Shown here: positions 17,303 through 25,929 of the stretch, one piece after another
How the letters are laid out: each line of letters opens with the position of its first letter
Numbering within the stretch: the stretch's first letter is position 1
NCBI RefSeq assembly: GCF_000735355.1
Contig: NZ_JMPI01000025.1
Location: forward strand, 25,460 to 89,459
DNA from: Buttiauxella agrestis ATCC 33320
Lineage (GTDB): Bacteria; Pseudomonadota; Gammaproteobacteria; Enterobacterales; Enterobacteriaceae
Direction of reading: 5' to 3'
Length of the DNA stretch: 64,000 nt
Notes under the pieces: generated by a model
Databases searched by the model: none
Told to the model about the DNA's origin: nothing
The model's input: only the letters and a program-made list of their open reading frames with translations
Position numbers and translations under genes: made by a program

Positions 17303-18550
17303 ATGTCTTCTCAGTCGGCCGTTGGGGCACAAGTGGTCACTCATAAATGGGTGATTCCACGCCTGTCGTTAATGATGTTTCTCGAGTTCTTCGTCTGGGG
17401 GGCCTGGTATGTGACGCTGGGCGTCGTGATGGGCAAGTTTGGGCTGAGCGCACTAATTGGAGATGCGTATTCCACCGGGCCGATTGCCTCCATTTTGTCG
17501 CCGTTTGTCCTCGGTATGCTGGTAGACCGCTTCTTTGCCTCGCAAAAAGTCCTCGGCGTGTTGCACCTGATTGGCGCGGCTTTGCTGTGGTGGCTGCCGG
17601 GCATGTTTGAAAGCGGGCAGAGCGGCCTGTTGTGGGTCGTTTTTGCTTACATGCTGTGCTACATGCCGACTATCGCCCTGAGCAATAACGTGGCGTTCCA
17701 CAGCCTGGCAAACAGCGAAAAAGGGTTCCCGATTGTGCGTGCGTTCGGCACTATCGGCTGGATTGTGGCGGGGTTGATTGTTGGCACTAGCGGTCTTTCA
17801 GACAGCACCGGCATCTTCACCCTGGCAGCGGTTGCCTCTGTCGTATTGGGGATTTACAGCTTCACGCTGCCGAATACCCCCGCGCCGGATCGCGGCAAAC
17901 CGCTTTCAATGCGTGACCTGGTTTGTGCAGACGCTTTCGCGTTGCTTAAACAGCGTCACTTTATGGTGTTTATCATCTGTGCCACGCTTATCTCCATTCC
18001 TCTGGCGGCTTATTACGCTTACGCCGCACCGTTTATTTCCGCAGTTGGGTTCGAGAACGTCAGCGGCGTGATGGCATTAGGGCAAATGTCTGAACTGCTG
18101 TTTATGCTGTTGATTCCGTTCTTCTTCCGCCGCCTGGGCATCAAAATGATGCTGCTTATCGGTATGCTGGCATGGTTTGCACGTTACGCGATGTTTGCCC
18201 TGGGCATCACCGAAGAAACACGCTGGATGATCTACATCGGCATCATTCTGCACGGGGTGTGTTACGACTTCTTCTTTGTTATCGGCTTTATCTATACCGA
18301 TAAAGTGGCGGGCAACAAAGTGAAAGGCCAGGCGCAAAGTTTGCTGGTGCTGTTCACTTACGGGCTGGGGATGTTAATCGGTTCGCAAATCAGCGGCGCG
18401 GTATTTAACCGCTCGGTCACGGCGCAAGGGGCTGAAGGCTTGCTGCAATGGCAACAATTCTGGTGGATGCCAGCGATAGCAGCCGTGGTGATTGCGGCGA
18501 TCTTCTTCTTTAGTTTCAACTATAAAGAGGGCGAGCAGCATGGCAAATAA
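17303..18550 (+). CDS. NHS-family (NupG/YegT-like) sugar or nucleoside proton symporter
   Basis: A 415-residue, 12-segment MFS-fold permease of the nucleoside:H+ symporter family. The start motif LSLMMFLEFFVWGAWYVTLG, the DRFFASQKVL loop, SYMPTIAL-type sequence (CYMPTIALSNNVAF) and HGVCYDFFFVIGFIYTDK are closest to YegT/NupG. Because it heads an operon of sugar dehydrogenases, its substrate is more likely a glycoside or sugar than a nucleoside (inference). GGAGG at 17293-17297 serves the ATG at 17303. The next gene overlaps its end by 11 bp. Confidence 0.9.
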   Translation: MSSQSAVGAQVVTHKWVIPRLSLMMFLEFFVWGAWYVTLGVVMGKFGLSALIGDAYSTGPIASILSPFVLGMLVDRFFASQKVLGVLHLIGAALLWWLPGMFESGQSGLLWVVFAYMLCYMPTIALSNNVAFHSLANSEKGFPIVRAFGTIGWIVAGLIVGTSGLSDSTGIFTLAAVASVVLGIYSFTLPNTPAPDRGKPLSMRDLVCADAFALLKQRHFMVFIICATLISIPLAAYYAYAAPFISAVGFENVSGVMALGQMSELLFMLLIPFFFRRLGIKMMLLIGMLAWFARYAMFALGITEETRWMIYIGIILHGVCYDFFFVIGFIYTDKVAGNKVKGQAQSLLVLFTYGLGMLIGSQISGAVFNRSVTAQGAEGLLQWQQFWWMPAIAAVVIAAIFFFSFNYKEGEQHGK

Positions 18551-19628
18551 GCCGCTGCGCGTGCTGGTTGTGGGCTGCGGGAATATGGGGGCTGCCCACA
18601 GCCTTGCGTATCAGCACCTGGACGAATTTACTCTCTGCGGGCTGGTGGCTCGCGGGGATTCAAAGGTGCGTCTGCGGGCGCAACTCGCCGCCGATATTCC
18701 GTTGTTTGAAGATTTACACCGCGCGATTAAAGAAACACAGGCAGATGCCGTGTGCATCGCCACCTGGCCTGACAGCCACGAAGCGCTGGCACTTACGGCG
18801 CTTGCCGCAGGCTGCCATGTGTTTTTAGAAAAGCCGCTCGCCACCACGGTGAGCGGGGCAAAACGCGTGGTCGCTACCGCGCGTCTGGCAGGTAAAAAAC
18901 TGGTGGTCGGCTACATTTTGCGCCATCACCCGGTGTGGCAGCAGTTTATCGAGCTGTCGCACGGGCTTGGCAAACCGCTGGTGATGCGCATGAACCTCAA
19001 CCAGCAAAGCGGCGGGAGCGCCTGGCATACCCATAAAATGCTGATGCAGTCGCTTTCGCCGATTGTCGATTGCGGTGTGCATTATCTCGATGTGATGTGT
19101 CAGATGGCGCAATCCAGCCCGCACTCGGTGAGCGCCATTGGCGTGCGTTTAACTGACGAAATCGCCCCCGAACAGTTCAATTACGGCCAGCTTCAGGTGC
19201 GTTTTGAAGACGGCTCCGTGGGCTGGTACGAGGCGGGATGGGGGCCGATGATGAGCCAGACAGCATTCTTTATTAAGGATGTGATTGGCCCGCAAGGTTC
19301 AGTGTCGATTGTTGCCCGTGAAGCCGGGGGCGAGGGGCGGTCAGCTAATGTTGAAGCCCATACCCGCACTGAATCACTGCGTGTTCATCACTCTCAACTA
19401 AACGCCCAGGGCGAATTTATTCACCAGGATGAATGGGTGACGGCAAGCGATGAACCCGATCACTTTGCTTTATGCCAACTCGAACAACAGTTTTTTGCCC
19501 GTGCCATCTTTGACGACAGCGATTTGACGTTACACCAACAGCAGGCGGTTGAAAGCCTGGCCGTGGTGCTGGCGGCAGACCTTGCCGTTCGCGAGCAACG
19601 CACGGTTTTAATTAAGGAGATGTTGTAA
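18540..19628 (+). CDS. Gfo/Idh/MocA-family NAD(P)-dependent sugar oxidoreductase (first)
   Basis: A 362-residue two-domain dehydrogenase. The Rossmann motif VVGCGNMGAAHSLAY is at about residues 9-23, the catalytic Lys sits in LEKPLATTVSG, and the substrate-domain motif DCGVHYLDVM supplies the conserved His. Such enzymes oxidise a ring hydroxyl, often C3 of a glycoside, to a keto group. The ATG at 18540 lies inside the end of the transporter gene (11-bp overlap) and the next gene starts on its stop codon (ATG overlapping TAA), showing tight translational coupling. Confidence 0.92.
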   Translation: MANKPLRVLVVGCGNMGAAHSLAYQHLDEFTLCGLVARGDSKVRLRAQLAADIPLFEDLHRAIKETQADAVCIATWPDSHEALALTALAAGCHVFLEKPLATTVSGAKRVVATARLAGKKLVVGYILRHHPVWQQFIELSHGLGKPLVMRMNLNQQSGGSAWHTHKMLMQSLSPIVDCGVHYLDVMCQMAQSSPHSVSAIGVRLTDEIAPEQFNYGQLQVRFEDGSVGWYEAGWGPMMSQTAFFIKDVIGPQGSVSIVAREAGGEGRSANVEAHTRTESLRVHHSQLNAQGEFIHQDEWVTASDEPDHFALCQLEQQFFARAIFDDSDLTLHQQQAVESLAVVLAADLAVREQRTVLIKEML

Positions 19629-20686
19629 TGAAAACCCTCAAAGGGCCATCCATATTTCTCTCACAGTTTATATCCGATAACCCCCCGTTCAACTCGCTCG
19701 ACACGCTAGCCGCCTGGGCTGCGGGGTTGGGCTACAAAGCGGTGCAAATCCCCACACATCTGCCACATATTTTTGACCTCGCCAAAGCCGCCGAAAGCCT
19801 GGAATACTGCGCTGAAATTCGCCATCTGCTGGCAAATGTTGGACTAGAAATCAGCGAGCTTTCAACTCATTTACAGGGGCAACTGGTGGCCGTACATCCG
19901 GCGTATGACGCAGCATTTGCCGGATTCGCTCCAAAGGAACTGGCGCACGATGCCGTTGCGCGTCAGCAATGGGCGGTCGATAGCCTGAAACAAGCCGCTC
20001 GTGCCTCGCAAAACTTAGGTTTAAATGCGCACGCCACGTTTTCTGGCGCACTAGCCTGGCCTTATTTTTACCCTTGGCCACCGCGCAATGAGCAACTGCT
20101 GGATGAAGCGTTTCAAGAACTGGCTGCCCGCTGGAAGCCGATTCTGGACTGCTTTGACGACGCGGGCGTAGATGTCTGTTTTGAGCTGCATCCCGGCGAA
20201 GATTTGCATGATGGCGTCACGTTCGAGCGTTTTCTGGCGCTGGTCGATAACCATCCGCGCTGCAATATTCTCTACGATCCAAGCCATATGCTGTTGCAAC
20301 ACATGGATTACCTCGGTTTTATCGACCATTACCATGCACGAATCAAAGCCTTTCACGTCAAAGATGCTGAGTTTTTACCATCGGCAAAAAGCGGAGTGTA
20401 TGCGGGTTATCAGCCGTGGATTGATCGCCCCGGGCGTTTTCGCTCCCTCGGTGACGGGCAGGTTAATTTCAACGGGATCTTCAGCAAATTGGCGCAATAT
20501 GACTACAGCGGATGGGCTACGCTTGAATGGGAGTGTTGTCTGAAAGCAGGCGATGCGGGCGCGCGCGAAGGGGCAAAATTTATCGCGGAACACATTATTC
20601 CGGTTGCCGAATATGCCTTTGACGACTTTGCGCTGCGCGACAGCGACAAATCAGCGGTGCGTCGCATGCTCGGGCTGGAGGAGTAA
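19628..20686 (+). CDS. Xylose-isomerase-like TIM-barrel sugar isomerase/epimerase
   Basis: A 352-residue AP-endonuclease-2-type TIM barrel. Likely metal ligands are visible at strand ends: Glu in FELHPGED, Asp/His in LYDPSHM, His in FHVKDAE and Glu in TLEWECC. In E. coli a relative, YcjR, works between two sugar dehydrogenases as a 3-keto-glycoside 4-epimerase. The present gene likewise lies between two Gfo/Idh genes, so it probably acts on a keto-sugar made by one of them as epimerase, isomerase or lyase. Exact reaction unknown. Confidence 0.88.
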   Translation: MKTLKGPSIFLSQFISDNPPFNSLDTLAAWAAGLGYKAVQIPTHLPHIFDLAKAAESLEYCAEIRHLLANVGLEISELSTHLQGQLVAVHPAYDAAFAGFAPKELAHDAVARQQWAVDSLKQAARASQNLGLNAHATFSGALAWPYFYPWPPRNEQLLDEAFQELAARWKPILDCFDDAGVDVCFELHPGEDLHDGVTFERFLALVDNHPRCNILYDPSHMLLQHMDYLGFIDHYHARIKAFHVKDAEFLPSAKSGVYAGYQPWIDRPGRFRSLGDGQVNFNGIFSKLAQYDYSGWATLEWECCLKAGDAGAREGAKFIAEHIIPVAEYAFDDFALRDSDKSAVRRMLGLEE

Positions 20687-20688
20687 CC

Positions 20689-21804
20689 ATGAAACGACTT
20701 CGTTTAGGTATGGTCGGCGGCGGTGAAGGTTCATTTATCGGCGGTGTCCACCGTATTGCAGCTCGTCTTGATGACCAGTTTGAACTGGTCGCCGGGGCGT
20801 TTTCGTCCTCGCCGGAAGTGGCAAAGCGCAGCGGTGAAGCGCTATTTATCGCAGCCGACCGCTGTTATGCCAGCTGGCAGGAGATGGCTGAACGTGAGGC
20901 ATCGCGGCCGGACGGCATTGAAGTTGTCTCGATTGTCACCCCCAACCATTTGCACGTTCCGATAGCCAAAGTATTTCTGCAACATGGCATTCATGTTATC
21001 TGCGACAAACCGCTCGGGGTGACGCTTGCCGAGGCTCAGGAGCTGGCGCAGGTTATCGACGCATCCGGCCTGCAATTTATTCTGACCCATAACTACAGCG
21101 CACTACCGATGGTGCGCGAAGCCCGGGCGCGCATCGCCAACAGTGAAATCGGTGATATTCGTGCCATAGAAGTGGAGTATTTGCAGGACTGGCTGAACGA
21201 CAGGCTGGAGTTGACCGACAACAAACAGGCGAGCTGGCGCGGAAATCCGGCCATGGCGGGGGCCGGCGCGATTGGGGATATCGGCACTCACGCCTGGCAA
21301 CTGGCAGCGTTTGTCAGCGGCATGGAGCCAGAAACCTTGCGTGGAGAACTGCTGACGCGCATTCCGGGGCGGGTGCTGGATGACGAAGTGTACGCTGAAA
21401 TGCGTTACGCCAACGGTGCACGAGGGCGTTTGTGGGCAAGCCAGGTAGCACCCGGTTTTGAAAACGATCTGCGTCTGCGCATCGTGGGCAGCAGGGCGAC
21501 TATCAGTTTTCGCCAGCAACAGCCAGAAATCCTGGAAATCCATCCGCATCACGGAAACAGTTACGTTGTCACGCGAAACGGTGTGAATAATCATGATTCC
21601 GTACGCCATCAGTGCCGCACTCCCGCCGGGCACCCGGAAGGATATCTGGAAGGTTTCGCGCAAATCTACCGTGAAGCTGCGGTTAAAATTCGCGGCGGAG
21701 ATGCGCCGCTTCTGCCGGGTATAGCAGCAGGGCTGGCGGGGATGAAGTTTATAGAAACGATGCGCGAGAGTAGCGATCGCGGTGGGGAGTGGGTTGAGTG
21801 GTGA
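20689..21804 (+). CDS. Gfo/Idh/MocA-family sugar oxidoreductase (second)
   Basis: A 371-residue dehydrogenase. The nucleotide site reads GMVGGGEGSFIGGVHRIAA near residue 8, the catalytic Lys is in CDKPLGVTLAEA and the substrate motif is GDIGTHAWQLAAF. It differs clearly from the first Gfo/Idh enzyme and is closer to the longer subfamily with an SFIGGVHR opening. GGAGGAG precedes the ATG, which lies 2 bp after the previous stop. It ends the operon, followed by a strong terminator. Confidence 0.92.
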   Translation: MKRLRLGMVGGGEGSFIGGVHRIAARLDDQFELVAGAFSSSPEVAKRSGEALFIAADRCYASWQEMAEREASRPDGIEVVSIVTPNHLHVPIAKVFLQHGIHVICDKPLGVTLAEAQELAQVIDASGLQFILTHNYSALPMVREARARIANSEIGDIRAIEVEYLQDWLNDRLELTDNKQASWRGNPAMAGAGAIGDIGTHAWQLAAFVSGMEPETLRGELLTRIPGRVLDDEVYAEMRYANGARGRLWASQVAPGFENDLRLRIVGSRATISFRQQQPEILEIHPHHGNSYVVTRNGVNNHDSVRHQCRTPAGHPEGYLEGFAQIYREAAVKIRGGDAPLLPGIAAGLAGMKFIETMRESSDRGGEWVEW

Positions 21805-21817
21805 CCTGGTGAATAGT

Positions 21818-21850
21818 AGAAAGGATCTTTTTGAGATCCTTTCTGTTTTA
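21818..21850 (+). terminator. Strong rho-independent terminator
   Basis: AGAAAGGATCT (21818-21828), loop TTTTG, AGATCCTTTCT (21834-21844), then GTTTTA. It closes the LacI-controlled operon. Confidence 0.92.
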
Positions 21851-21859
21851 GCGTTAATT

Positions 21860-22267
21860 TTATGGCTGAGTGACGTTTAGGGTATATTCCTTTTTAAATC
21901 TAGTTGCGCGGGCGATCATACTGCCATACATTCCCCCCCACAATTTTATTTCTATTACACCAGATTTGGTGGGGATGCCATATATTTCTATACAGTTATA
22001 ATCATTGCTATCTTTTGGTAGCATATTTTTAATTTTTGATTCAGGAAGTTGACAGTTTCGCAGCGAAATACCCATATTTGAGGGGGCCGTTGCTCCAGGT
22101 GTATCATGTTTCATGACTCCGCCTCCTAAGATTTTTATTCTAAAGAAATAAGGCATGCCAACGGTTGCGGGCTTTAAAGTTTTACTCTCCGGGATATATT
22201 CTACAGGCGTGGTGCATGCTGCGGTCCCTATAACGATAAGTACAAGAAAAGCTTTATGTATATTCAT
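21860..22267 (-). CDS. Predicted lipoprotein, candidate immunity protein
   Basis: A 135-residue protein with a lipoprotein signal (NIHKAFLVLIVIGTAACTTP, lipobox TAAC, lipidated Cys near residue 18), so it should be anchored in the envelope. The mature part is beta-rich (VGMPYFFRIKILGGG; CIEIYGIPTKSGVIEIKLWGG) and may be immunoglobulin-like. I do not recognise a named family. It starts 2 bp after the end of the predicted cysteine hydrolase and shares its low GC content. The order enzyme-then-lipoprotein and tight spacing suggest an effector-immunity pair acting in the periplasm (inference). Confidence 0.7.
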   Translation of the reverse strand: MNIHKAFLVLIVIGTAACTTPVEYIPESKTLKPATVGMPYFFRIKILGGGVMKHDTPGATAPSNMGISLRNCQLPESKIKNMLPKDSNDYNCIEIYGIPTKSGVIEIKLWGGMYGSMIARATRFKKEYTLNVTQP

Positions 22268-22269
22268 GT

Positions 22270-23445
22270 TTAGTTGACTGGTTTAAAAACCATTCCTCCA
22301 TAAAAACGGTTAATGAAAAAAGAAATATCCGTATCAGTCTTTATCTGATCAGATGCTTCTCCCCATGAAAATAAATTAAGATGCATATTATTATCGCTAT
22401 CTTGTGTTACAGGTCCTTTCCATATAATCCAGTGAGTCGGAACTGTTAAAGTTGAACGCCCATTTTCCAGTAGGCCATCATTAATTAATGTGACAACCTT
22501 ATAACCTTTCTCGACATAGTCATTTAGTTCACGAATACCCTGGATTCCAGCTTGGGTTACCCCGACATTACTAAACACTTTTGTATATCCAACCTTTTCA
22601 AACCATTCTGTTAACGTTTGCCACATCGTGATCCCTGCAAGGGGGGAATCCAGAGTATCAAAACTCATTATACTGTTTTCACTATCTCTTAGACTAGCCA
22701 ACATCAGCCAGTCCAGACCAAGTATTAATGGATCAGGACCATCGTAAAAATCACCTGAAGGATGCCGACAACCTTCCCCCGGAGCGATCACAAGCTCACC
22801 AATTTTAGTTTTTCCGTATTGCCACAGATCTTTAGCCGCCTGGGCATAAACATCTGGCCTATCCATTTGCAGGCAATAGAAAAAGGCCGCAGGCCCACAC
22901 AAACTGCCAGTATTCTGATTGGGGAATGTAATGTGATTAAATCTGTTATTTACTTGCTCTTCAATAATGCTTTTTTCAAATGGATCTTGCGGGTCGCCAA
23001 TGGGATATTGCTCAGCAATAAACGGCCTTTCCGGTTTTGATATATTAACCTTAACAATCTTTCCACCTTCACTTTCCAGCACCGATGTTCCCGTGGAGAC
23101 AAAATAACAAGGATTTTCACGTTTGACCGGAGAGCAGGCTTTGCCGGTGGCAAACTCTTCTAATGTGTACATGCGGGTAAAGGGAGACGATGTAACGCAA
23201 TGCGTGTGCAACATAGTTTTCCGATAAAGCGTGACTTCCATAATATAAATTCTCGAAAGTGACTCACCAATATTATCGGTAGGATGTTTTAGAGTTTCAT
23301 AATTTCCTTGAATAGGTTGTTGCTTCACATTTATCAGAGAGTGTTTATTTCTATCCGAATCCATCCGATAAATAGATAAATCATAGAGAAGGGAATCGGG
23401 TGGAACATTCGAGTTGATACGCGTGCTGAGATGATAAATAGTCAT
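22270..23445 (-). CDS. Predicted papain/C39-like cysteine hydrolase, candidate secreted effector
   Basis: A 391-residue protein with no classical signal peptide. The C-terminal half has a cysteine-peptidase pattern: Cys183 in GSLCGPAAFFYCLQ at the start of a helix, His338 in VPTHWIIWKGPV followed by a strand, and Asn357 in HLNLFSWGE as possible third residue. The N-terminal 170 residues are beta-rich and unassigned. No family name can be given safely. The AT-rich composition contrasts with both flanks, and a lipoprotein gene follows at 2 bp. I infer a cell-wall or protein-degrading toxin of type VI or similar secretion with a periplasmic immunity partner; no secretion genes are in the window. 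Confidence 0.65.
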   Translation of the reverse strand: MTIYHLSTRINSNVPPDSLLYDLSIYRMDSDRNKHSLINVKQQPIQGNYETLKHPTDNIGESLSRIYIMEVTLYRKTMLHTHCVTSSPFTRMYTLEEFATGKACSPVKRENPCYFVSTGTSVLESEGGKIVKVNISKPERPFIAEQYPIGDPQDPFEKSIIEEQVNNRFNHITFPNQNTGSLCGPAAFFYCLQMDRPDVYAQAAKDLWQYGKTKIGELVIAPGEGCRHPSGDFYDGPDPLILGLDWLMLASLRDSENSIMSFDTLDSPLAGITMWQTLTEWFEKVGYTKVFSNVGVTQAGIQGIRELNDYVEKGYKVVTLINDGLLENGRSTLTVPTHWIIWKGPVTQDSDNNMHLNLFSWGEASDQIKTDTDISFFINRFYGGMVFKPVN

Positions 23446-23470
23446 AATTAATCCATTAATTAAAGAAAGG

Positions 23471-23710
23471 TTATTGAGTCGAATATACCCTGGATGAACC
23501 TATTTTTAATCTAAACTTATTAACGCGTTCGAAATACAGCATTCCGTGTACAACCGCCCACTCAATGACCCCGTAGCCCGTCCCGCACAAAAGCACCATA
23601 AAAAATAACGATACGTGCACCAGGTCGAGAATTCGCACAAAGATTAGGCGGCTAAGTTGTCGCCTTGCCTGATTGTTACTAGCTTTTTGATTGGTGTGGC
23701 TATTTTCCAC
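23471..23710 (-). CDS. Possible small membrane protein upstream of the effector candidate
   Basis: A frame starting at GTG 23710 encodes 79 residues with a basic N-terminus (QARRQLSRLIFVR) followed by one or two hydrophobic segments (VSLFFMVLLCGTGYGVIEWA) and a basic end. AGGAGG lies 3 bases before the GTG, a tight spacing. It ends 25 bp before the effector start on the same strand, so it could be the first gene of that unit. No recognisable family; the frame could also be chance. Confidence 0.35.
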   Translation of the reverse strand: MENSHTNQKASNNQARRQLSRLIFVRILDLVHVSLFFMVLLCGTGYGVIEWAVVHGMLYFERVNKFRLKIGSSRVYSTQ

Positions 23711-23745
23711 CTCCCTCCTGTCCGGTCTGAACAAAAGAGGAAACA

Positions 23746-25011
23746 ATGAAAAAGCTGACGTTAAGTTTTATTACCTTAGCGCTTGCGGGCGTTTCTAACG
23801 CTGCGTTTGCCGATACCCTGCGCATGGAATGCCCGATCTCGCCTGGCGGTAAGGAATACTGCAAATACGTCAAAGACCGTTTTGAAAAACAGACCAGCAA
23901 CAAGCTGGAGTTTATCGAATTCCCGGCGGCATCTGACGAAAAGCTGGCTCTGCTCCAGCAACTGTTTGCCGCCAAAGATGAAAAGGCGGTGGACTTGTTC
24001 CAGTCGGACACCATCTGGGTGGGGTTACTTGATAAACAGACTCTCGATTTAACCGACGCCGTCGGCGATATGAAAGGCGATTTCTTCCCCGGCCCGTGGG
24101 CGAACGACACGGTGAACGGTAAAGTCAAAGCGGTGCCTGCGTATCTGGATACCGGTGTGCTCTATTACCGCAAAGACTTGCTGGAAAAATACAACGAGCA
24201 GCCGCCGAAAACCTGGGAAGAGCTGACGCGTATCGCCACTAAAATTCAGGAAGAAGAGCGTAAAGCAGGGCACAAAAACTTCTGGGGGATGATCTTCCAG
24301 GGCAAATCGTATGAAGGGCTGACTTGTAACGCGCTGGAGTGGATTGATTCCTATGGCGGCGGCACCTTTATCGACGAAAAAGGGAACGTGACCGTAAATA
24401 ATCCTAAGGCGGCGGCTGCGCTGGATATGGTTGCAGGCTGGATGGGTAAAATCACGCCGAAAGGGGCGTTAGGATACAAAGAGGAAGAGTCGCGAGCGGT
24501 GTTCCAGAATGGCGATGCGCTGTTTATGCGCAACTGGCCATACGCGTATTTGCTCTCGCAAGGCGCGGATAGCCCGCTGAAAGGCAAAGTGGGCGTGGCT
24601 CCGCTTCCGGCCGGGCCGGATGGTAAATCAGCCAACGCCCTTGGCGGCTGGCAGTGGTCCGTCAATGCCAATACCAAAAACAAAGATGCAGCGATTGCGC
24701 TGCTGAAAATCCTCACCGATGCTGATTCGCAGAAAATGCAGCTGAAATATCTCGGCTTCGCACCGACGCGATCGGCCCTGTATGAAGACAAAGCGGTACT
24801 GGAAACCGCACCACATCTGACGATGTTTAAGGATATCTTCGCCAATGCGGTTCCTCGCCCGGCAACGGCCACCAAAAGCCAGTATCCGCGCGTCTCTAAC
24901 GCCATCTTTAACGTGACCTTCAAAGTGCTCAACGGCAGCAGCGACGGCAAAACAGCGGTCGCCGATCTGCAAAAACGCCTTGAGCGCGTGAAGGGTAAGG
25001 ACTGGCATTAA
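23746..25011 (+). CDS. ABC sugar transporter, periplasmic substrate-binding protein
   Basis: A 421-residue type-I carbohydrate-binding protein with a Sec signal (MKKLTLSFITLALAGVSNAA, cleaved before DTLRM). The mature part is MalE/ThuE-like: KAVPAYLDTGVLYYRKDLLEKY, a WEELTRIATKIQ helix, GALFMRNWPYAYLL-like sequence and GGWQWSVNANTKNKDAAI. It should capture an alpha-glucoside in the periplasm. AGAGGAA precedes the ATG. It is the first gene of a six-gene unit of binding protein, two permeases, ATPase and two GH13 hydrolases; the permease gene starts directly at its stop. Confidence 0.93.
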   Translation: MKKLTLSFITLALAGVSNAAFADTLRMECPISPGGKEYCKYVKDRFEKQTSNKLEFIEFPAASDEKLALLQQLFAAKDEKAVDLFQSDTIWVGLLDKQTLDLTDAVGDMKGDFFPGPWANDTVNGKVKAVPAYLDTGVLYYRKDLLEKYNEQPPKTWEELTRIATKIQEEERKAGHKNFWGMIFQGKSYEGLTCNALEWIDSYGGGTFIDEKGNVTVNNPKAAAALDMVAGWMGKITPKGALGYKEEESRAVFQNGDALFMRNWPYAYLLSQGADSPLKGKVGVAPLPAGPDGKSANALGGWQWSVNANTKNKDAAIALLKILTDADSQKMQLKYLGFAPTRSALYEDKAVLETAPHLTMFKDIFANAVPRPATATKSQYPRVSNAIFNVTFKVLNGSSDGKTAVADLQKRLERVKGKDWH

Positions 25012-25929
25012 TTGGCGCATACAGGCTATCAACAACGGCGTCGCCGTATCGCGTGGATACTGGTGGCGCCAGCGCTGTTACTTCTGGCACTGGCGGCGGG
25101 ATGGCCACTGGTGCGTACCTTCTTCTTCAGCTTCACCAACGCGATGCTCGACAACCCGTCTGAGTACCAGATGGTGGGGCTGGCAAACTATTACGCGACA
25201 CATGACGGCAGCAGCAGCGGGGTGTTGGTTGACCCTCTGTGGTGGCAGGCTGTCGGCAACACCTTGTGGTTTACCGTGGTATCGGTTGGCATCGAGCTAT
25301 TTCTCGGGATGTTGCTGGCGTTGCTAATGAACCAGAAATTTCGCGGCCAGGGCTTAGTGCGCACCGCTATTCTGGTGCCGTGGGCGATTCCGACCATTGT
25401 GAGCGCCAAAATGTGGGGCTGGATGTTCCACGATCAGTACGGCGTGGTAAACGATTTGCTGGCGAAAATCTTTGGTTATCAGGCACATCTGGCGTGGATT
25501 GCCGAGCCGTCGCTGTCGATGTGGGCGGTGGTGATTGCCGATGTCTGGAAAACCACGCCGTTTATGGCGCTGATGTTGCTGGCAGCACTGCAACTGATTC
25601 CCAACGATCTTTACGAGGCGGCGCGCGTGGATGGTGCCAGCCCGTGGCAAAGGTTCAAGCGCATCACGCTGCCGTTGATTATGCCGGCGATGATTGTGGC
25701 GCTGATTTTCCGCGTGATGGACGCGATGCGCATTTTCGATCTGATCTTCGTGCTGACATCCAACAGCGAGGCCACGATGTCCGTTTCCGGTTACGCCCGT
25801 GAACAAATTATTTCCTATCAGGATATGGGCATGGGTTCGGCGGCATCGGTGCTGGTGTTTATGATGGTGGCAGGCATTGCCGCCTGCTTTATCCGCGTCT
25901 CACGTTTAAACGAGAAGGAGAAGCGGTGA
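25012..25929 (+). CDS. ABC sugar transporter, MalF-type permease
   Basis: A 305-residue inner-membrane permease with six hydrophobic segments and the EAA loop that contacts the ATPase (YEAARVDGASPWQRFKRITL, about residues 200-219). The frame opens with TTG at 25012, the base after the stop of the binding protein, so translation is probably coupled; no better ATG precedes the first membrane segment. It overlaps the next permease gene in a TGATG junction. Confidence 0.92.
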   Translation: MAHTGYQQRRRRIAWILVAPALLLLALAAGWPLVRTFFFSFTNAMLDNPSEYQMVGLANYYATHDGSSSGVLVDPLWWQAVGNTLWFTVVSVGIELFLGMLLALLMNQKFRGQGLVRTAILVPWAIPTIVSAKMWGWMFHDQYGVVNDLLAKIFGYQAHLAWIAEPSLSMWAVVIADVWKTTPFMALMLLAALQLIPNDLYEAARVDGASPWQRFKRITLPLIMPAMIVALIFRVMDAMRIFDLIFVLTSNSEATMSVSGYAREQIISYQDMGMGSAASVLVFMMVAGIAACFIRVSRLNEKEKR

